From positions 664,501-728,500 of the forward strand of contig NZ_CP078138.1 in NCBI RefSeq assembly GCF_019212185.1: a DNA stretch of 64,000 nt, in the 5' to 3' direction. The notes under the pieces are model-generated. The model ran no database searches. It saw only the letters and a program-made list of their open reading frames with translations, and was not told the origin of the DNA. Shown here piece by piece: positions 34,697 through 45,796 of this stretch; position 1 is the first letter of the stretch; the number at the start of each line of letters is the position of its first letter. The DNA is from Pseudomonas fluorescens (lineage in GTDB: Bacteria > Pseudomonadota > Gammaproteobacteria > Pseudomonadales > Pseudomonadaceae). A program made the translations under genes and the position numbers.

Positions 34697-35587
34697 ATGA
34701 GCATCCAATGGAATCTCGAACAGATGCAGCTGTTCGTCAGCGTCGCCGAACAGCGTTCCTTTTCCGCCGTCGCGCGCGACCAGCGCAAGGCGCAATCGGC
34801 GATCAGCACCGCGATTGCGCTGTTGGAGGAAGACTTGGGCGTCTGCCTGTTCGAGCGTAGCAGCGGTCGCCAGCCGCGACTGACCGAAGCCGGCAGTGCG
34901 TTGCTGGAGGAGGCGCGGGAAGTGTTGCGTCAGTGCGAGCGCCTCAATGGTCGTGCGCAGGCGTTGATGCGAGGGCAAGAGGCGCGTATTCGTCTGGCTC
35001 AGGACGAGGCGATGCCCTATCAGCCGGTGATTGAAAGTCTCGAAGCGCTCGCCGAGCAATTCCCCAGCCTGGAGGTGCAGTTGGCCAGCGCTGCGCAGGG
35101 CGATGTGGCGCGCAAATTGGTGCAGCGCCAGGCTGACCTTGGCCTGCTGTTCTACCACGAGCAGATCCCCGAGGCGCTTGAGCGCCGAGTGCTGGGCAGT
35201 ATCGAGATGGTTACCGTGTGCGGGGTGGGACATCCGTTGGCGCTGACGGGCCAGGTCAACTGCCAGCAGATGGCCCAGCATCGGCAGTTGCTGATGGCCA
35301 CTCATTCCAGCGTGTATCCGGGCAGCGAGCAGGCCAGCCCGCAGGTCTGGCGTGCCGACAGTTTCTACGTGCTGGCGGAATGGCTGATGCGCGGCCTGGG
35401 TTGGGGCTGGCTGCCGCGACACGTGGTGCAATATCCGGCCTATCACGGGCAGATCGTCGAGCTGGTCAGTGAATGGACGCCGCCGGCATTGGTAGTGGAG
35501 CTGGTCTGGCGCCGTGATGAAACCCTGGGCCCGGCGGCGCGCTGGCTGGCCGAGCGGTTTGCCGTGCAGTTGCGGGCGATCGGCTGA
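34697..35587 (+). CDS. LysR-family transcriptional regulator
   Basis: 296 residues. N-terminal winged helix-turn-helix (about 5-65) with the family pattern MQLFVSVAEQRSFSAVARDQ and AISTAIALLEEDLGV, then a periplasmic-binding-protein-like effector domain. It corresponds to PA4989. Divergent from the SMR transporter, which it may regulate; waaA follows 23 bases downstream in the same direction. Confidence 0.92.
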   Translation: MSIQWNLEQMQLFVSVAEQRSFSAVARDQRKAQSAISTAIALLEEDLGVCLFERSSGRQPRLTEAGSALLEEAREVLRQCERLNGRAQALMRGQEARIRLAQDEAMPYQPVIESLEALAEQFPSLEVQLASAAQGDVARKLVQRQADLGLLFYHEQIPEALERRVLGSIEMVTVCGVGHPLALTGQVNCQQMAQHRQLLMATHSSVYPGSEQASPQVWRADSFYVLAEWLMRGLGWGWLPRHVVQYPAYHGQIVELVSEWTPPALVVELVWRRDETLGPAARWLAERFAVQLRAIG

Positions 35588-35610
35588 AAAAGCCGATAAA
35601 CTCCGCCTCC

Positions 35611-36891
35611 ATGAATAGAACCCTGTACACCGCACTGTTTTACCTGGGGCTGCCGCTGGTAGCGATTCGGTTGTGGCTGCGTTCGCGCAAGGCACCGGCC
35701 TACGCCAAGCGGATTGGCGAGCGATTCTCCATCGGTTTGCCGGCCATGCAGCCGGGCGGGATCTGGGTGCATGCGGTGTCGGTTGGCGAGAGCATCGCCG
35801 CCGCACCGATGATTCGTGCGCTGTTGCTGCGTTATCCACAACTGCCGATCACCATCACCTGCATGACCCCGACCGGCTCCGAGCGGATCCACGCGCTGTT
35901 CGCCAACGAGCCGCGGATCCAGCATTGCTACCTGCCATACGACTTGCCCTGCGCGGCGGCAAGGTTTCTCGACCGGGTCCGGCCAAAGCTGGCAGTGATC
36001 ATGGAAACCGAGTTGTGGCCCAATCACATTCACCAGTGTGCCAAGCGCGGGATTCCGGTGGCGCTGGCGAATGCCCGGTTGTCCGAACGCTCGGCCAGAG
36101 GCTACGGACGCTTTCGCAAACTGACCCAGCCGATGCTCGCCGAGATGAGCCTGTTCGCCGTGCAGACCGCAGCCGAAGCCGAGCGTTTTCGCGCTTTGGG
36201 TGCCCGTCCGGAGACCGTCGAGGTGACGGGTTCGATCAAGTTTGATCTGAACATCGATCCACAGTTACTGACCCGTGCCACGGCCCTGCGTAAGCAATGG
36301 CAAGCCCAACAGCGGCCGGTGTGGATTGCCGCCAGTACTCATGAAGGCGAGGATGAGGTGGTGCTGGCAGCCCATCGACAACTGCTTGCCAGCCACCCGG
36401 ACGCGCTGCTGATCCTGGTGCCGCGCCATCCGGAGCGCTTCAATTCGGTGTTTTCCCTCTGCCAGCAGCAAGGCTTCGCCACGGTACGCCGCTCAACCGG
36501 TGAGGCCGTCGGTGCCGGCACCTCGGTATTGCTCGGCGACACCATGGGCGAGCTGCTGTTTCTCTATGCCCTGGCGGACAGTGCGTTTGTCGGCGGCAGC
36601 TTGGTACCGAACGGCGGGCACAACCTGCTGGAGCCGGCGGCGCTGGGCAAACCGGTGCTCAGCGGTCCGCACTTGTTCAACTTCCTCGAGATCGCCGCGT
36701 TGATGCGCAATGCCAGCGCCCTGCAGGAAGTGGATGACGCCCATGGCCTGGCTGTGGCCGTGCAGCGATTGTTCGAGTTGCCCCGTGATGCGCAGCAAAT
36801 GGCCGAGGCCGGATTGCGCGTGATGCGCGCCAATCAGGGCGCGCTGCAGCGTTTGCTGGACGGGTTGGGGCGGTTGATCGACAGAGCGTGA
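35611..36891 (+). CDS. waaA: 3-deoxy-D-manno-octulosonic acid transferase
   Basis: 426 residues, GT30 family. It adds Kdo residues from CMP-Kdo to lipid IVA, the step before WaaC. An N-terminal hydrophobic anchor (about 5-22) is followed by GT-B folds; HAVSVGES (near 51) and METELWPN (near 132) are typical. The gene is separated from the main core operon by about 4.6 kb, as in P. aeruginosa (PA4988). Confidence 0.95.
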   Translation: MNRTLYTALFYLGLPLVAIRLWLRSRKAPAYAKRIGERFSIGLPAMQPGGIWVHAVSVGESIAAAPMIRALLLRYPQLPITITCMTPTGSERIHALFANEPRIQHCYLPYDLPCAAARFLDRVRPKLAVIMETELWPNHIHQCAKRGIPVALANARLSERSARGYGRFRKLTQPMLAEMSLFAVQTAAEAERFRALGARPETVEVTGSIKFDLNIDPQLLTRATALRKQWQAQQRPVWIAASTHEGEDEVVLAAHRQLLASHPDALLILVPRHPERFNSVFSLCQQQGFATVRRSTGEAVGAGTSVLLGDTMGELLFLYALADSAFVGGSLVPNGGHNLLEPAALGKPVLSGPHLFNFLEIAALMRNASALQEVDDAHGLAVAVQRLFELPRDAQQMAEAGLRVMRANQGALQRLLDGLGRLIDRA

Positions 36892-36893
36892 AT

Positions 36894-36915
36894 GTGGCGA
36901 GGGAGCCCTCGCCAC
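36894..36915. terminator. Shared hairpin between convergent waaA and tolC
   Basis: A perfect 10-bp inverted repeat, GTGGCGAGGG/CCCTCGCCAC, fills the short gap between the two converging genes, starting two bases after the waaA stop codon. A GTTTTC stretch follows on the plus strand. Confidence 0.55.
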
Positions 36916-36924
36916 TGACCGTTT

Positions 36925-38358
36925 TCAAGGGCGGGCTTTGAGCTGCTCGGCCGCTGCCTTCGCCAGGTCTGGCGGCAGGAAGTCCTTGTCCGGGTTGTAG
37001 TTGGGATTGAGCCAGCGTGCCAGGTCCTGCAGATCCCCCGGGTTCAAGGTGCCGGCTTGTTGCTTGAGCTTCAGGTTGTCGATGATGTAGTCGTAGCGGG
37101 TGTTGTTGTAGTCGCGTACCGACGTGTACAGCGAGCGCTGGGCATCCAGCACGTCGACGATGTTGCGAGTACCCACCTGGTAACCGATTTCGGTCGCGTC
37201 CAGCGCACTCTGGTTGGAAATGATCGACTGCTTGCGCGCCTGGACCTGTTCGACGTCGGTGTTCACCGCGCGGTGCAGGTCGCGGGTGTTTTCGACGATC
37301 TGCCGGCGCAGGGATTCGCGTTGCTGCTCGGTCTGGTCCAGTTGGGCGTAGGACTGGCGGACTTGCGAGTTGATCAGGCCGCCGCTGTAGATCGGAATAT
37401 TCAACTGCAGGCCGATGGTCGTCTGCTGGACGTCGCCGCCATAGGGTTGACCCGTGGCGTTCGGATTGCTGAAGCCCAGCGCATCGTTGTCGCCTTTCTC
37501 ATAGCGGGCGATGGCGTCAACGGTCGGAGCGTGGCCGGCCTTGCGCTGCTTGAGTGTTTGTTCGGCGGCGCTGACCGCGTAGTTGCTGGCCAGCAGATTG
37601 AGGTTCTGCCGAGCCGCAGTTTCAACCCAGGCCTTGGCGTCATTCGGTGCCGGCGGCAGGATCGGCAGGTTGTGGCTGATGCCCTGGACCGAGTTGTAGC
37701 GCCGGTTGGTCAGGGTCACCAGGGCTTCGAAGGCATCGTCGACCTGACGCTGAGCGACGATCCGATTGGCCCGCGCCGTGTCATAGCTGGCTTGCGATTG
37801 CAGCACGTCGGTCTTGTCCGACAGGCCGACGTCAAAGCGTTCGTTGGACTGGTCGAGCTGGCGCTTGAAGGCCGCTTCTTCGGCTTTGGTCGACGCCAGG
37901 TTGTCCTGGGTGCGCAGCACATTGAAGTAGCTGTTGGCGGTTTGCAGGATCAGGTTCTGCTCGGTCGCCGAGAGTTGCAGGGCGGCCTGTTCGTTGACTT
38001 CCTTGGCAGCCTGGAACTGGAACCAGCGATCGGCGCGGAACAGTGGTTGTGCCAGAGTCGCCTGGTAAGAGTGGGCATTGCGGTTGAAGGTGGCCGACGG
38101 TTGATCGAGCGACGTGCGCACGTTGTTCACATCGGCACCGCCCGAGAGATTGGGCAGCAGGCCGGCGCGGGCCTGGGGCACTACTTCTTTCTGCGCGCCA
38201 TACTGGGCGACGGCGGCGGCCAGGTCGGCGTTGTTATCCACGGCTTCCTGATACACGCTGACCAGATCCGTCTTGGTCGATGCGGGCGCTTCTGCTGCCC
38301 AGGCCATTCCATTGGACGCACAAGACACGGCGAGGGCCAGTGAGAGTTTGCGCAGCAT
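36925..38358 (-). CDS. tolC: TolC-family outer membrane efflux protein
   Basis: 477 residues, similar in size to TolC. Signal peptide with cleavage after AWA (about residue 21). Two repeats of the outer-membrane-efflux-protein family follow, with the long coiled-coil helices that form the periplasmic tunnel. It acts as the outer-membrane channel for type I secretion and efflux systems; no pump genes are adjacent. The gene is divergent from thiC with a 453-base gap that holds the thiC promoter and riboswitch and, presumably, the tolC promoter, which I could not place. Confidence 0.93.
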   Translation of the reverse strand: MLRKLSLALAVSCASNGMAWAAEAPASTKTDLVSVYQEAVDNNADLAAAVAQYGAQKEVVPQARAGLLPNLSGGADVNNVRTSLDQPSATFNRNAHSYQATLAQPLFRADRWFQFQAAKEVNEQAALQLSATEQNLILQTANSYFNVLRTQDNLASTKAEEAAFKRQLDQSNERFDVGLSDKTDVLQSQASYDTARANRIVAQRQVDDAFEALVTLTNRRYNSVQGISHNLPILPPAPNDAKAWVETAARQNLNLLASNYAVSAAEQTLKQRKAGHAPTVDAIARYEKGDNDALGFSNPNATGQPYGGDVQQTTIGLQLNIPIYSGGLINSQVRQSYAQLDQTEQQRESLRRQIVENTRDLHRAVNTDVEQVQARKQSIISNQSALDATEIGYQVGTRNIVDVLDAQRSLYTSVRDYNNTRYDYIIDNLKLKQQAGTLNPGDLQDLARWLNPNYNPDKDFLPPDLAKAAAEQLKARP

Positions 38359-38529
38359 AAGCGTTCCCTAAATTTGATATTACACGGGTAATTTGACGGC
38401 CAAGGCTAAGGCGCCGCGAATGCAGCGTCAATGCGTGACGTGGCGTAGCGAGTGTAGTTGTGCAATAGGGCGCCAACAATCCTTCTACTGCGCGCAAATA
38501 CGCCATTCATCACGCTGTTTGATCCGGTG

Positions 38530-38559
38530 TTGGCGTTCTCTTGCAGTTGTGTCTAGACT
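38530..38559 (+). promoter_or_regulatory. Sigma-70 type promoter of thiC
   Basis: TTGGCG (38530-38535) and TAGACT (38554-38559) are separated by 18 bases. The predicted start, about 38566, falls just before the 5' strand of the riboswitch P1 helix. Confidence 0.55.
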
Positions 38560-38568
38560 GGCCGGGTT

Positions 38569-40701
<2,133 letters not shown>

Positions 40702-40712
40702 TCTGACAAGTC

Positions 40713-40730
40713 GGCGGTGTTCGCACCGCC
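40713..40730 (+). terminator. UUCG hairpin after thiC
   Basis: Stem GGCGGTG/CACCGCC closed by a TTCG tetraloop, 12 bases after the thiC stop codon. Only a short CTCTTC follows, so termination may be partial and allow read-through to cytX. Confidence 0.55.
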
Positions 40731-40732
40731 CT

Positions 40733-40812
40733 CTTCGCGAGCAGGCTCGCTCCCACACTGGATCTGTGGCACTTACAAAATCCCTGTAGGAGCTGGCTTG
40801 CCAGCGATAGCG
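40733..40812. repeat. REP/REPIN element between thiC and cytX
   Basis: Arms TTCGCGAGCAGGCTCGCTCC (from 40734) and TAGGAGCTGGCTTGCCAGCG (to about 40806) are in inverted orientation about 30 bases apart. Confidence 0.75.
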
Positions 40813-40850
40813 ATCAAGAAAACTACAAATGTCCCTCTGAGATAACACCC

Positions 40851-42143
40851 TTGAGCATTCAACCCAGCACCTACTCCCCCGATATCGCGGTCCCGTTGGA
40901 CAAACGTGTGTTCGGCGGTCGCGACCTGTTTTCCCTGTGGTTCTCCCTCGGTATCGGCCTGATGGTTTTGCAGACCGGGGCCTTGTTGGCGCCTGGTCTG
41001 GGCTTGTCGGGTTCGTTGCTGGCGATTTTTCTCGGCACGCTGGTCGGCGTATTGCTGCTGGCCTGCGTCGGCGTGATTGGCAGTGACACCGGCTTGTCGT
41101 CGATGGCCGCGCTGAAACTCACCCTCGGCGCACGGGGCGCCAGCTTGCCAGCGTTGCTCAACCTGCTGCAGTTGGTGGGTTGGGGATCATTCGAAATCAT
41201 CGTTATGCGCGATGCCGCCAGCCTGCTGGGTGCGCGAGCTTTTGACGAGGCCAGCCTGATGGCCAATCCATTGGTCTGGACCCTGTTCTTCGGTGCCCTG
41301 GCGACGCTGCTGGCCGTTAGCGGTCCGTTGACCTTCGTCCGGCAGATCCTGCGCAAGTGGGGCATCTGGCTGCTGCTGGCCGCGTGTATCTGGCTGACCT
41401 GGAATCTGTTTGCCAAGGCCGATCTGGCCGCATTGTGGGCGCAGGCGGGCGATGGTTCGCTGCCGTTCGCCGTCGGTTTCGACATTGCGATCGCCATGCC
41501 GTTGTCCTGGCTGCCGCTGATCGCCGACTACTCGCGTTTCGGCAAGCGTGCGAAAAATGTGTTTGGCGGCACTGCGCTGGGCTTCTTCATCGGTAATTTC
41601 TGGCTGATGAGCCTGGGCGTAGCCTACACCCTGGCGTTTGCCCCGAGCGGCGAGGTCAATGCCTTGCTGTTGGCACTGGCCGGTGCAGGCTTGGGCATCC
41701 CGTTGCTGCTGATCCTGCTCGACGAGTCGGAAAACGCCTTCGCCGATATCCACTCGGCGGCGGTGTCCAGTGCGACCCTGTCGCGCTTGAAAGTCGAGCA
41801 TCTGGCGCTGGCCATCGGCGTGATCTGCACCCTGATTGCCTTGCTCGCACCCTTGGCGCAGTACCAGAACTTCCTGCTGCTGATTGGTTCGGTGTTCGCG
41901 CCGTTGTTCGGCGTGGTGCTGGTGGATCACTTCATTCTGCGCAAGCGCAGTGCCGTGGCGGGCTCAGCCGCGTTGCGCGGTTCGGCGCTGATCGCCTGGC
42001 TGGGTGGGGTGGTGACCTATCATGTGCTGGCCAATCTCTATCCCGAGTTGGGCGCAACCCTGCCGGCGCTGATTCTGGCAGGGCTGCTGCAACTGGTGCT
42101 GGGCCGGATCGTTACTTTTGGGCGGGAAACAGCTCAGGCTTGA
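40851..42143 (+). CDS. cytX: Putative hydroxymethylpyrimidine transporter CytX
   Basis: 430 residues with about twelve membrane helices, NCS1 (cytosine/purine permease) family. CytX is found by comparative genomics next to or under the same TPP riboswitch as thiamine genes and is thought to import hydroxymethylpyrimidine, the product made by ThiC. The only start matching the conserved N-terminus (SIQPSTYSPDIAVPLDKRVFG) is TTG at 40851, with a weak GAG-containing site. The 3' end overlaps the convergent lipoprotein gene by 32 bases. Confidence 0.85.
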   Translation: MSIQPSTYSPDIAVPLDKRVFGGRDLFSLWFSLGIGLMVLQTGALLAPGLGLSGSLLAIFLGTLVGVLLLACVGVIGSDTGLSSMAALKLTLGARGASLPALLNLLQLVGWGSFEIIVMRDAASLLGARAFDEASLMANPLVWTLFFGALATLLAVSGPLTFVRQILRKWGIWLLLAACIWLTWNLFAKADLAALWAQAGDGSLPFAVGFDIAIAMPLSWLPLIADYSRFGKRAKNVFGGTALGFFIGNFWLMSLGVAYTLAFAPSGEVNALLLALAGAGLGIPLLLILLDESENAFADIHSAAVSSATLSRLKVEHLALAIGVICTLIALLAPLAQYQNFLLLIGSVFAPLFGVVLVDHFILRKRSAVAGSAALRGSALIAWLGGVVTYHVLANLYPELGATLPALILAGLLQLVLGRIVTFGRETAQA

Positions 42144-42858
42144 GGATACCGCCCAGGCGCGAGTAAGGGATCTTCAACTCGACGTGGCCCAGCGCGTACG
42201 GCGCAATGGTGGTCACGTCGTACTTGAGCATCACCCCGGCCGTGGTCAGTGCCACGTTAGGGGTCTGCTTGAAGGGCCAGGCCTTGAGGAACTCCGGCTC
42301 CTGATCGAGCCGGGTGCTGATCAGCCAACTGTTGTGCGCCACCTGGGCGGCTTTCCAGAACGCCGTTTCTTCACCCGGTTTCAGCATGTCGGCCAGGGTC
42401 AGCACTTTGTGCTCCTGGCGCGAATAGTTGATGAAACCGCGGCCCGGCACGCCATGGGCAGTGCCGTTATCGAAGTAGCTCGACAATTCAATGATCACCA
42501 GTCCGTCATGCTGCTCGCGTACCTTGGCTTGCAGGTAGCTGCTGGTGCGTGGGCCGGCAGTGCGCAGGAACTCATCGCGATAGGCCGCGAGCGACGCGGG
42601 CAGCGGCGCGTCGGGTGAGGTGCGAGTCATTTGCAGCAGGCGTTTTTCGATGATGCCATCGAGTTGCGGCTCACCGGGGAAGCGCACGGTGTCGATGTTC
42701 ACCAATGGACAATCGGCGGCGGTGCAGCCCGGCTTGATGGTTTCGGCGGTGTCGCGCAGGGTTTCCAGCGGCGCCTTGAAGCTGGGTTGAAACAGGCTTT
42801 GGCAGGCGCCCAGCGTCAGGGCGATACAGGCCACGGAGGCGATTTTCAAAAGTGACAT
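42112..42858 (-). CDS. DUF3298/DUF4163-type lipoprotein (RsiV-like C-terminal domain)
   Basis: 248 residues. N-terminal lipobox LTLGAC with lipidated Cys19. The rest looks like the DUF4163 + DUF3298 arrangement: ISSYFDNGTAHG-like segment (ELSSYFDNGTAHGVPG), then LTLADMLKPGEE. RsiV, which shares this domain, binds lysozyme, but no function is known for this protein. Position matches PA4972. Its 3' end overlaps cytX tail to tail. Confidence 0.85.
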   Translation of the reverse strand: MSLLKIASVACIALTLGACQSLFQPSFKAPLETLRDTAETIKPGCTAADCPLVNIDTVRFPGEPQLDGIIEKRLLQMTRTSPDAPLPASLAAYRDEFLRTAGPRTSSYLQAKVREQHDGLVIIELSSYFDNGTAHGVPGRGFINYSRQEHKVLTLADMLKPGEETAFWKAAQVAHNSWLISTRLDQEPEFLKAWPFKQTPNVALTTAGVMLKYDVTTIAPYALGHVELKIPYSRLGGILKPELFPAQK

Positions 42859-43072
42859 GGGCGTCCTTCAAGGATCGAGGGGAGGCAAAAGTTACCGGCT
42901 TCGACTACCGGCGGGGCAGTCAGTTCGCCACTAAGCTAATTAGAGTGGTTTACAGCCCTGCCGTCTATCCCACTGGTGGCAAAGGGGCTGCATCCAACAC
43001 CGCGAGCGCGTTAGGATGGCGCGATGTCGAGGTCGGAGCCTCGTACCGGTTTTGCAGCAGACGAGGATAACC

Positions 43073-43690
43073 ATGACTGATTTCGCCAACGCCATCCCGA
43101 CTCAAGTAGAGGTTGTGCGCACGGAAAACTGCCACAAGGGTTTCTACCAGCTCGATCGCGTGCACTTGCGCCACGAGCTGTTTGCCGGGGGCATGAGCCG
43201 GGAAATCAATCGTGAATTGTTTGTGCGCCATGATGCGGTCTGTGTCCTGCCCTACGATCCGGTGCGCGATACCGTGGTGTTGATCGAGCAGTTCCGGGTC
43301 GGCGCCTATGGCAAGGTTGAGAATCCGTGGCTGATCGAATTGGTCGCTGGTCTGATCGACAAGCAGGAACAGCCGGAAGAAGTTGCTCGCCGGGAAGCGC
43401 AGGAGGAAGCTGGACTGGAAATCACGGCATTGTGGCCGATGCTCAATTATTTCCCGTCGCCGGGCGGTAGCACCGAATACGTGCACCTGTACCTGGGACG
43501 TTGCGATAGCACGGGGGCTGGCGGCCTGCATGGGTTGCTGGAGGAAGCGGAAGATATTCGCGTGACGGTCTGGGATTATGAAGATGCCCTGCAGGCCGTA
43601 CGTGACGGACGGATTTCCAACGCGGCGAGCATTATTGCCATGCAATGGCTGGCTTTGAACCGCGCTGAAGTGAGGGGGCTATGGTCGTAA
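43073..43690 (+). CDS. nudF: ADP-ribose pyrophosphatase
   Basis: 205 residues. A complete Nudix box runs from GLIDKQE through REAQEEAGL (about 105-127), matching G-x5-E-x7-REUxEExGU. Length and flanking ISNAASIIAMQWL tail fit NudF/AspP, which hydrolyses ADP-ribose to AMP and ribose 5-phosphate. Start ATG at 43073 with GAGG before it; upstream in-frame extension rejected. The stop overlaps the next gene by 10 bases. As in E. coli, it leads a nudF-yqiB-cpdA-yqiA-parE order. Confidence 0.93.
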   Translation: MTDFANAIPTQVEVVRTENCHKGFYQLDRVHLRHELFAGGMSREINRELFVRHDAVCVLPYDPVRDTVVLIEQFRVGAYGKVENPWLIELVAGLIDKQEQPEEVARREAQEEAGLEITALWPMLNYFPSPGGSTEYVHLYLGRCDSTGAGGLHGLLEEAEDIRVTVWDYEDALQAVRDGRISNAASIIAMQWLALNRAEVRGLWS

Positions 43691-44133
43691 ACAAACAACG
43701 CGACCGCTATCGGGTCGATCTTGCGGGGCTGCAAAGCGCCTGCGAAGCCAACTATGCCCGGCTGCTGCGGCTGCTGCCGGACATGCGCGACACGCCAGCC
43801 GCCCGACGCATCGCCATGACCCAGGGCGATCAGATGCTTGGCGTCCTGACCCTGGAAGTGCTGCTGACCTGTCCCTACACCACCACCTTGCGCGTACGCC
43901 AGGAGCACAGCTTGCCCTGGCTGCCGGTGCCGCAACTGGAAGTGCAGGTCTACCATGACGCGCGCATGGCCGAAGTCATCAGTGCCGAGCATGCGCGGCG
44001 CTTTCGTGGCATCTACCCTTATCCCAATGCGTTCATGCACCAGCCTGACGAAAAGTCCCAGCTCAACGTGTTCCTCGGTGAATGGCTGAGCCATTGCCTG
44101 GCCTGCGGGCATGAATATGAAGTGGTGCGTTAA
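43681..44133 (+). CDS. yqiB: DUF1249 (YqiB-like) protein
   Basis: 150 residues, soluble. Recognised by NYARLLRLLPDM near the N-terminus and EVQVYHDARMAEVI in the centre, features of DUF1249. Function unknown. It overlaps nudF by 10 bases and precedes cpdA; this order is the same in E. coli, which suggests a conserved role. Confidence 0.9.
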   Translation: MVVNKQRDRYRVDLAGLQSACEANYARLLRLLPDMRDTPAARRIAMTQGDQMLGVLTLEVLLTCPYTTTLRVRQEHSLPWLPVPQLEVQVYHDARMAEVISAEHARRFRGIYPYPNAFMHQPDEKSQLNVFLGEWLSHCLACGHEYEVVR

Positions 44134-44238
44134 GCGCCAGATGTGAACTGAGTCCGTTTCCACACTTTGCTCTTTTTCCCTGCCCCAGCATAATTGCGCC
44201 ATTCATCCGCCCGCGTGATCACGCCCTGGGAGAACGCC

Positions 44239-45054
44239 TTGCCGAGCGTAGCCACTCTTTCCGTCAACGACCCAGTCATGCTGGTGCAACTGTCCGACAG
44301 CCATCTGTTCGCCGACACGCACGGGACCTTGTTGGGCATGAATACCCGCGACAGCCTGCAAAAGGTCATCGACCTGGTGCTCGCCCAGCAACCGCAGATC
44401 GATCTGCTGGTTGCCAGCGGCGACCTGTCCCAGGACGGCAGCCTTGAGTCCTATCAGCAGTTTCGGCAGTTAAGCGCGCAATTGGCGGCGCCGGCGCGCT
44501 GGATCCCGGGCAATCACGATGAGCCGATGGTGATGGAGCAGGCGGCGACCCAGAGTTCGCTGCTCGAACCGGTGGTGGATATCGGCAACTGGCGCATCAC
44601 CTTGCTCGACTCGGCCGTACCGGGTTCAGTGCCCGGCTTTCTGGCGGATGAGCAACTGCAATTGCTCGCCCGCGCCTTGAGCGAGGCGCCGCAGCGTCAT
44701 CATCTGGTGTGCTTCCATCACCATCCGGTGTCCATCGGCTGCCCGTGGATGGAGCCGATCGGCTTGCGTAACCCTGAGGCGCTGTTTGCCGTGCTGGATC
44801 GTTTTCCACAGGTGCGTGCCGTGTTGTGGGGGCATGTCCACCAGGAAATCGACCGGATGCGTAATGACGTGCGCCTGCTCGCATCGCCTTCGACCTGCAT
44901 TCAGTTCGCGCCGGGCAGCGAGGACTTCAAGGTCGACACTCTGGCGCCGGGCTATCGCTGGCTGCGTCTGCTACCGGACGGACAACTGGAAACCGGTGTG
45001 GAGCGGGTCAGCGGCTTTGTTTTCGAAGTCGATTACGGTTCCAGCGGCTACTGA
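44239..45054 (+). CDS. cpdA: 3',5'-cyclic AMP phosphodiesterase (TTG start)
   Basis: 271 residues from TTG at 44239, with GGGAG seven bases before. The frame is open 15 codons further upstream, but the expected start of CpdA lies here. Class III cAMP phosphodiesterase with all metallophosphoesterase motifs: QLSDSHLF, GDLSQDG, GNHDE, HHHP and GHVHQE. It lowers cAMP and so tunes Vfr/Crp-dependent genes. Confidence 0.92.
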   Translation: MPSVATLSVNDPVMLVQLSDSHLFADTHGTLLGMNTRDSLQKVIDLVLAQQPQIDLLVASGDLSQDGSLESYQQFRQLSAQLAAPARWIPGNHDEPMVMEQAATQSSLLEPVVDIGNWRITLLDSAVPGSVPGFLADEQLQLLARALSEAPQRHHLVCFHHHPVSIGCPWMEPIGLRNPEALFAVLDRFPQVRAVLWGHVHQEIDRMRNDVRLLASPSTCIQFAPGSEDFKVDTLAPGYRWLRLLPDGQLETGVERVSGFVFEVDYGSSGY

Positions 45055-45144
45055 TTTCGAAATGGACCGTTTTGTGTCAGGGCAAGTCAAGCGCCCGGAC
45101 TCCCTGTAAACTGCCGCTCTTTGTCTCAGGTGCAGGGAGCTTGC

Positions 45145-45753
45145 ATGTCCGGTTCGATCCTCTATATCCACGGTTTCAACAGCGCGCCTTCGTCGAAGAA
45201 GGCCTGCCAGCTGGTCGGCGTGATGGAGCGTCTGGGCCTGGGCGAGCAACTGCGGGTGCCGGCCTTGCACCACCACCCACGCGAGGCCATCGGTCAGTTG
45301 CAGCAGGCGATTGCCGAGCTGGGACGGCCGCTGCTGGTCGGCAGCTCACTCGGCGGCTACTATGCCACTCACTTGGCCGAACAGCATGGCCTCAAGGCGT
45401 TGCTGATCAACCCGGCGGTCGCTCCGCACCGGATGTTCGACGGGTATCTGGGGACGCAGCAGAACCTGTATACCGAAGAGACATGGGAATTGACCCTCGA
45501 CCACGTTGCGGCCCTCGCCGAACTGGAAGTGCCGGCGCCCCAGGATTCACAGCGTTATCAAGTGTGGCTGCAGACCGGCGACGAAACGCTGGACTATCGC
45601 CTCGCCCAACAGTATTACCGAGCCTGTGCCTTGCGCATTCAGGCGGGCGGCGACCATAGTTTCCAAGGGTTCGCCGAGCGCATGCCGGCGTTATTGAGTT
45701 TTGCCGGCATTGGCGCAGATGTTTACCAGGCAATCGATTTCACCGCAGTGTGA
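45145..45753 (+). CDS. yqiA: YqiA-type alpha/beta-hydrolase (esterase)
   Basis: 202 residues from the ATG at 45145 with AGGGAGC upstream. Short alpha/beta hydrolase: ILYIHGFNSAPSSKK at the N-terminus, nucleophile Ser68 in GSSLGGYYA, and the His in GGDHSFQGF near the end. The E. coli homologue has esterase activity on short acyl chains. Located directly before parE, as in E. coli. Confidence 0.9.
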   Translation: MSGSILYIHGFNSAPSSKKACQLVGVMERLGLGEQLRVPALHHHPREAIGQLQQAIAELGRPLLVGSSLGGYYATHLAEQHGLKALLINPAVAPHRMFDGYLGTQQNLYTEETWELTLDHVAALAELEVPAPQDSQRYQVWLQTGDETLDYRLAQQYYRACALRIQAGGDHSFQGFAERMPALLSFAGIGADVYQAIDFTAV

Positions 45754-45796
45754 ACACCTGGCTCCTATTTTCATGAATGACTGACGACGAGACCCC

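Noticed and set aside
35592..35600. GCCGATAA just before waaA, resembling a sigma-28 -10 box
   Set aside because: No TAAA-like element 15 bases upstream, and it lies only about 11 bases from the start codon.
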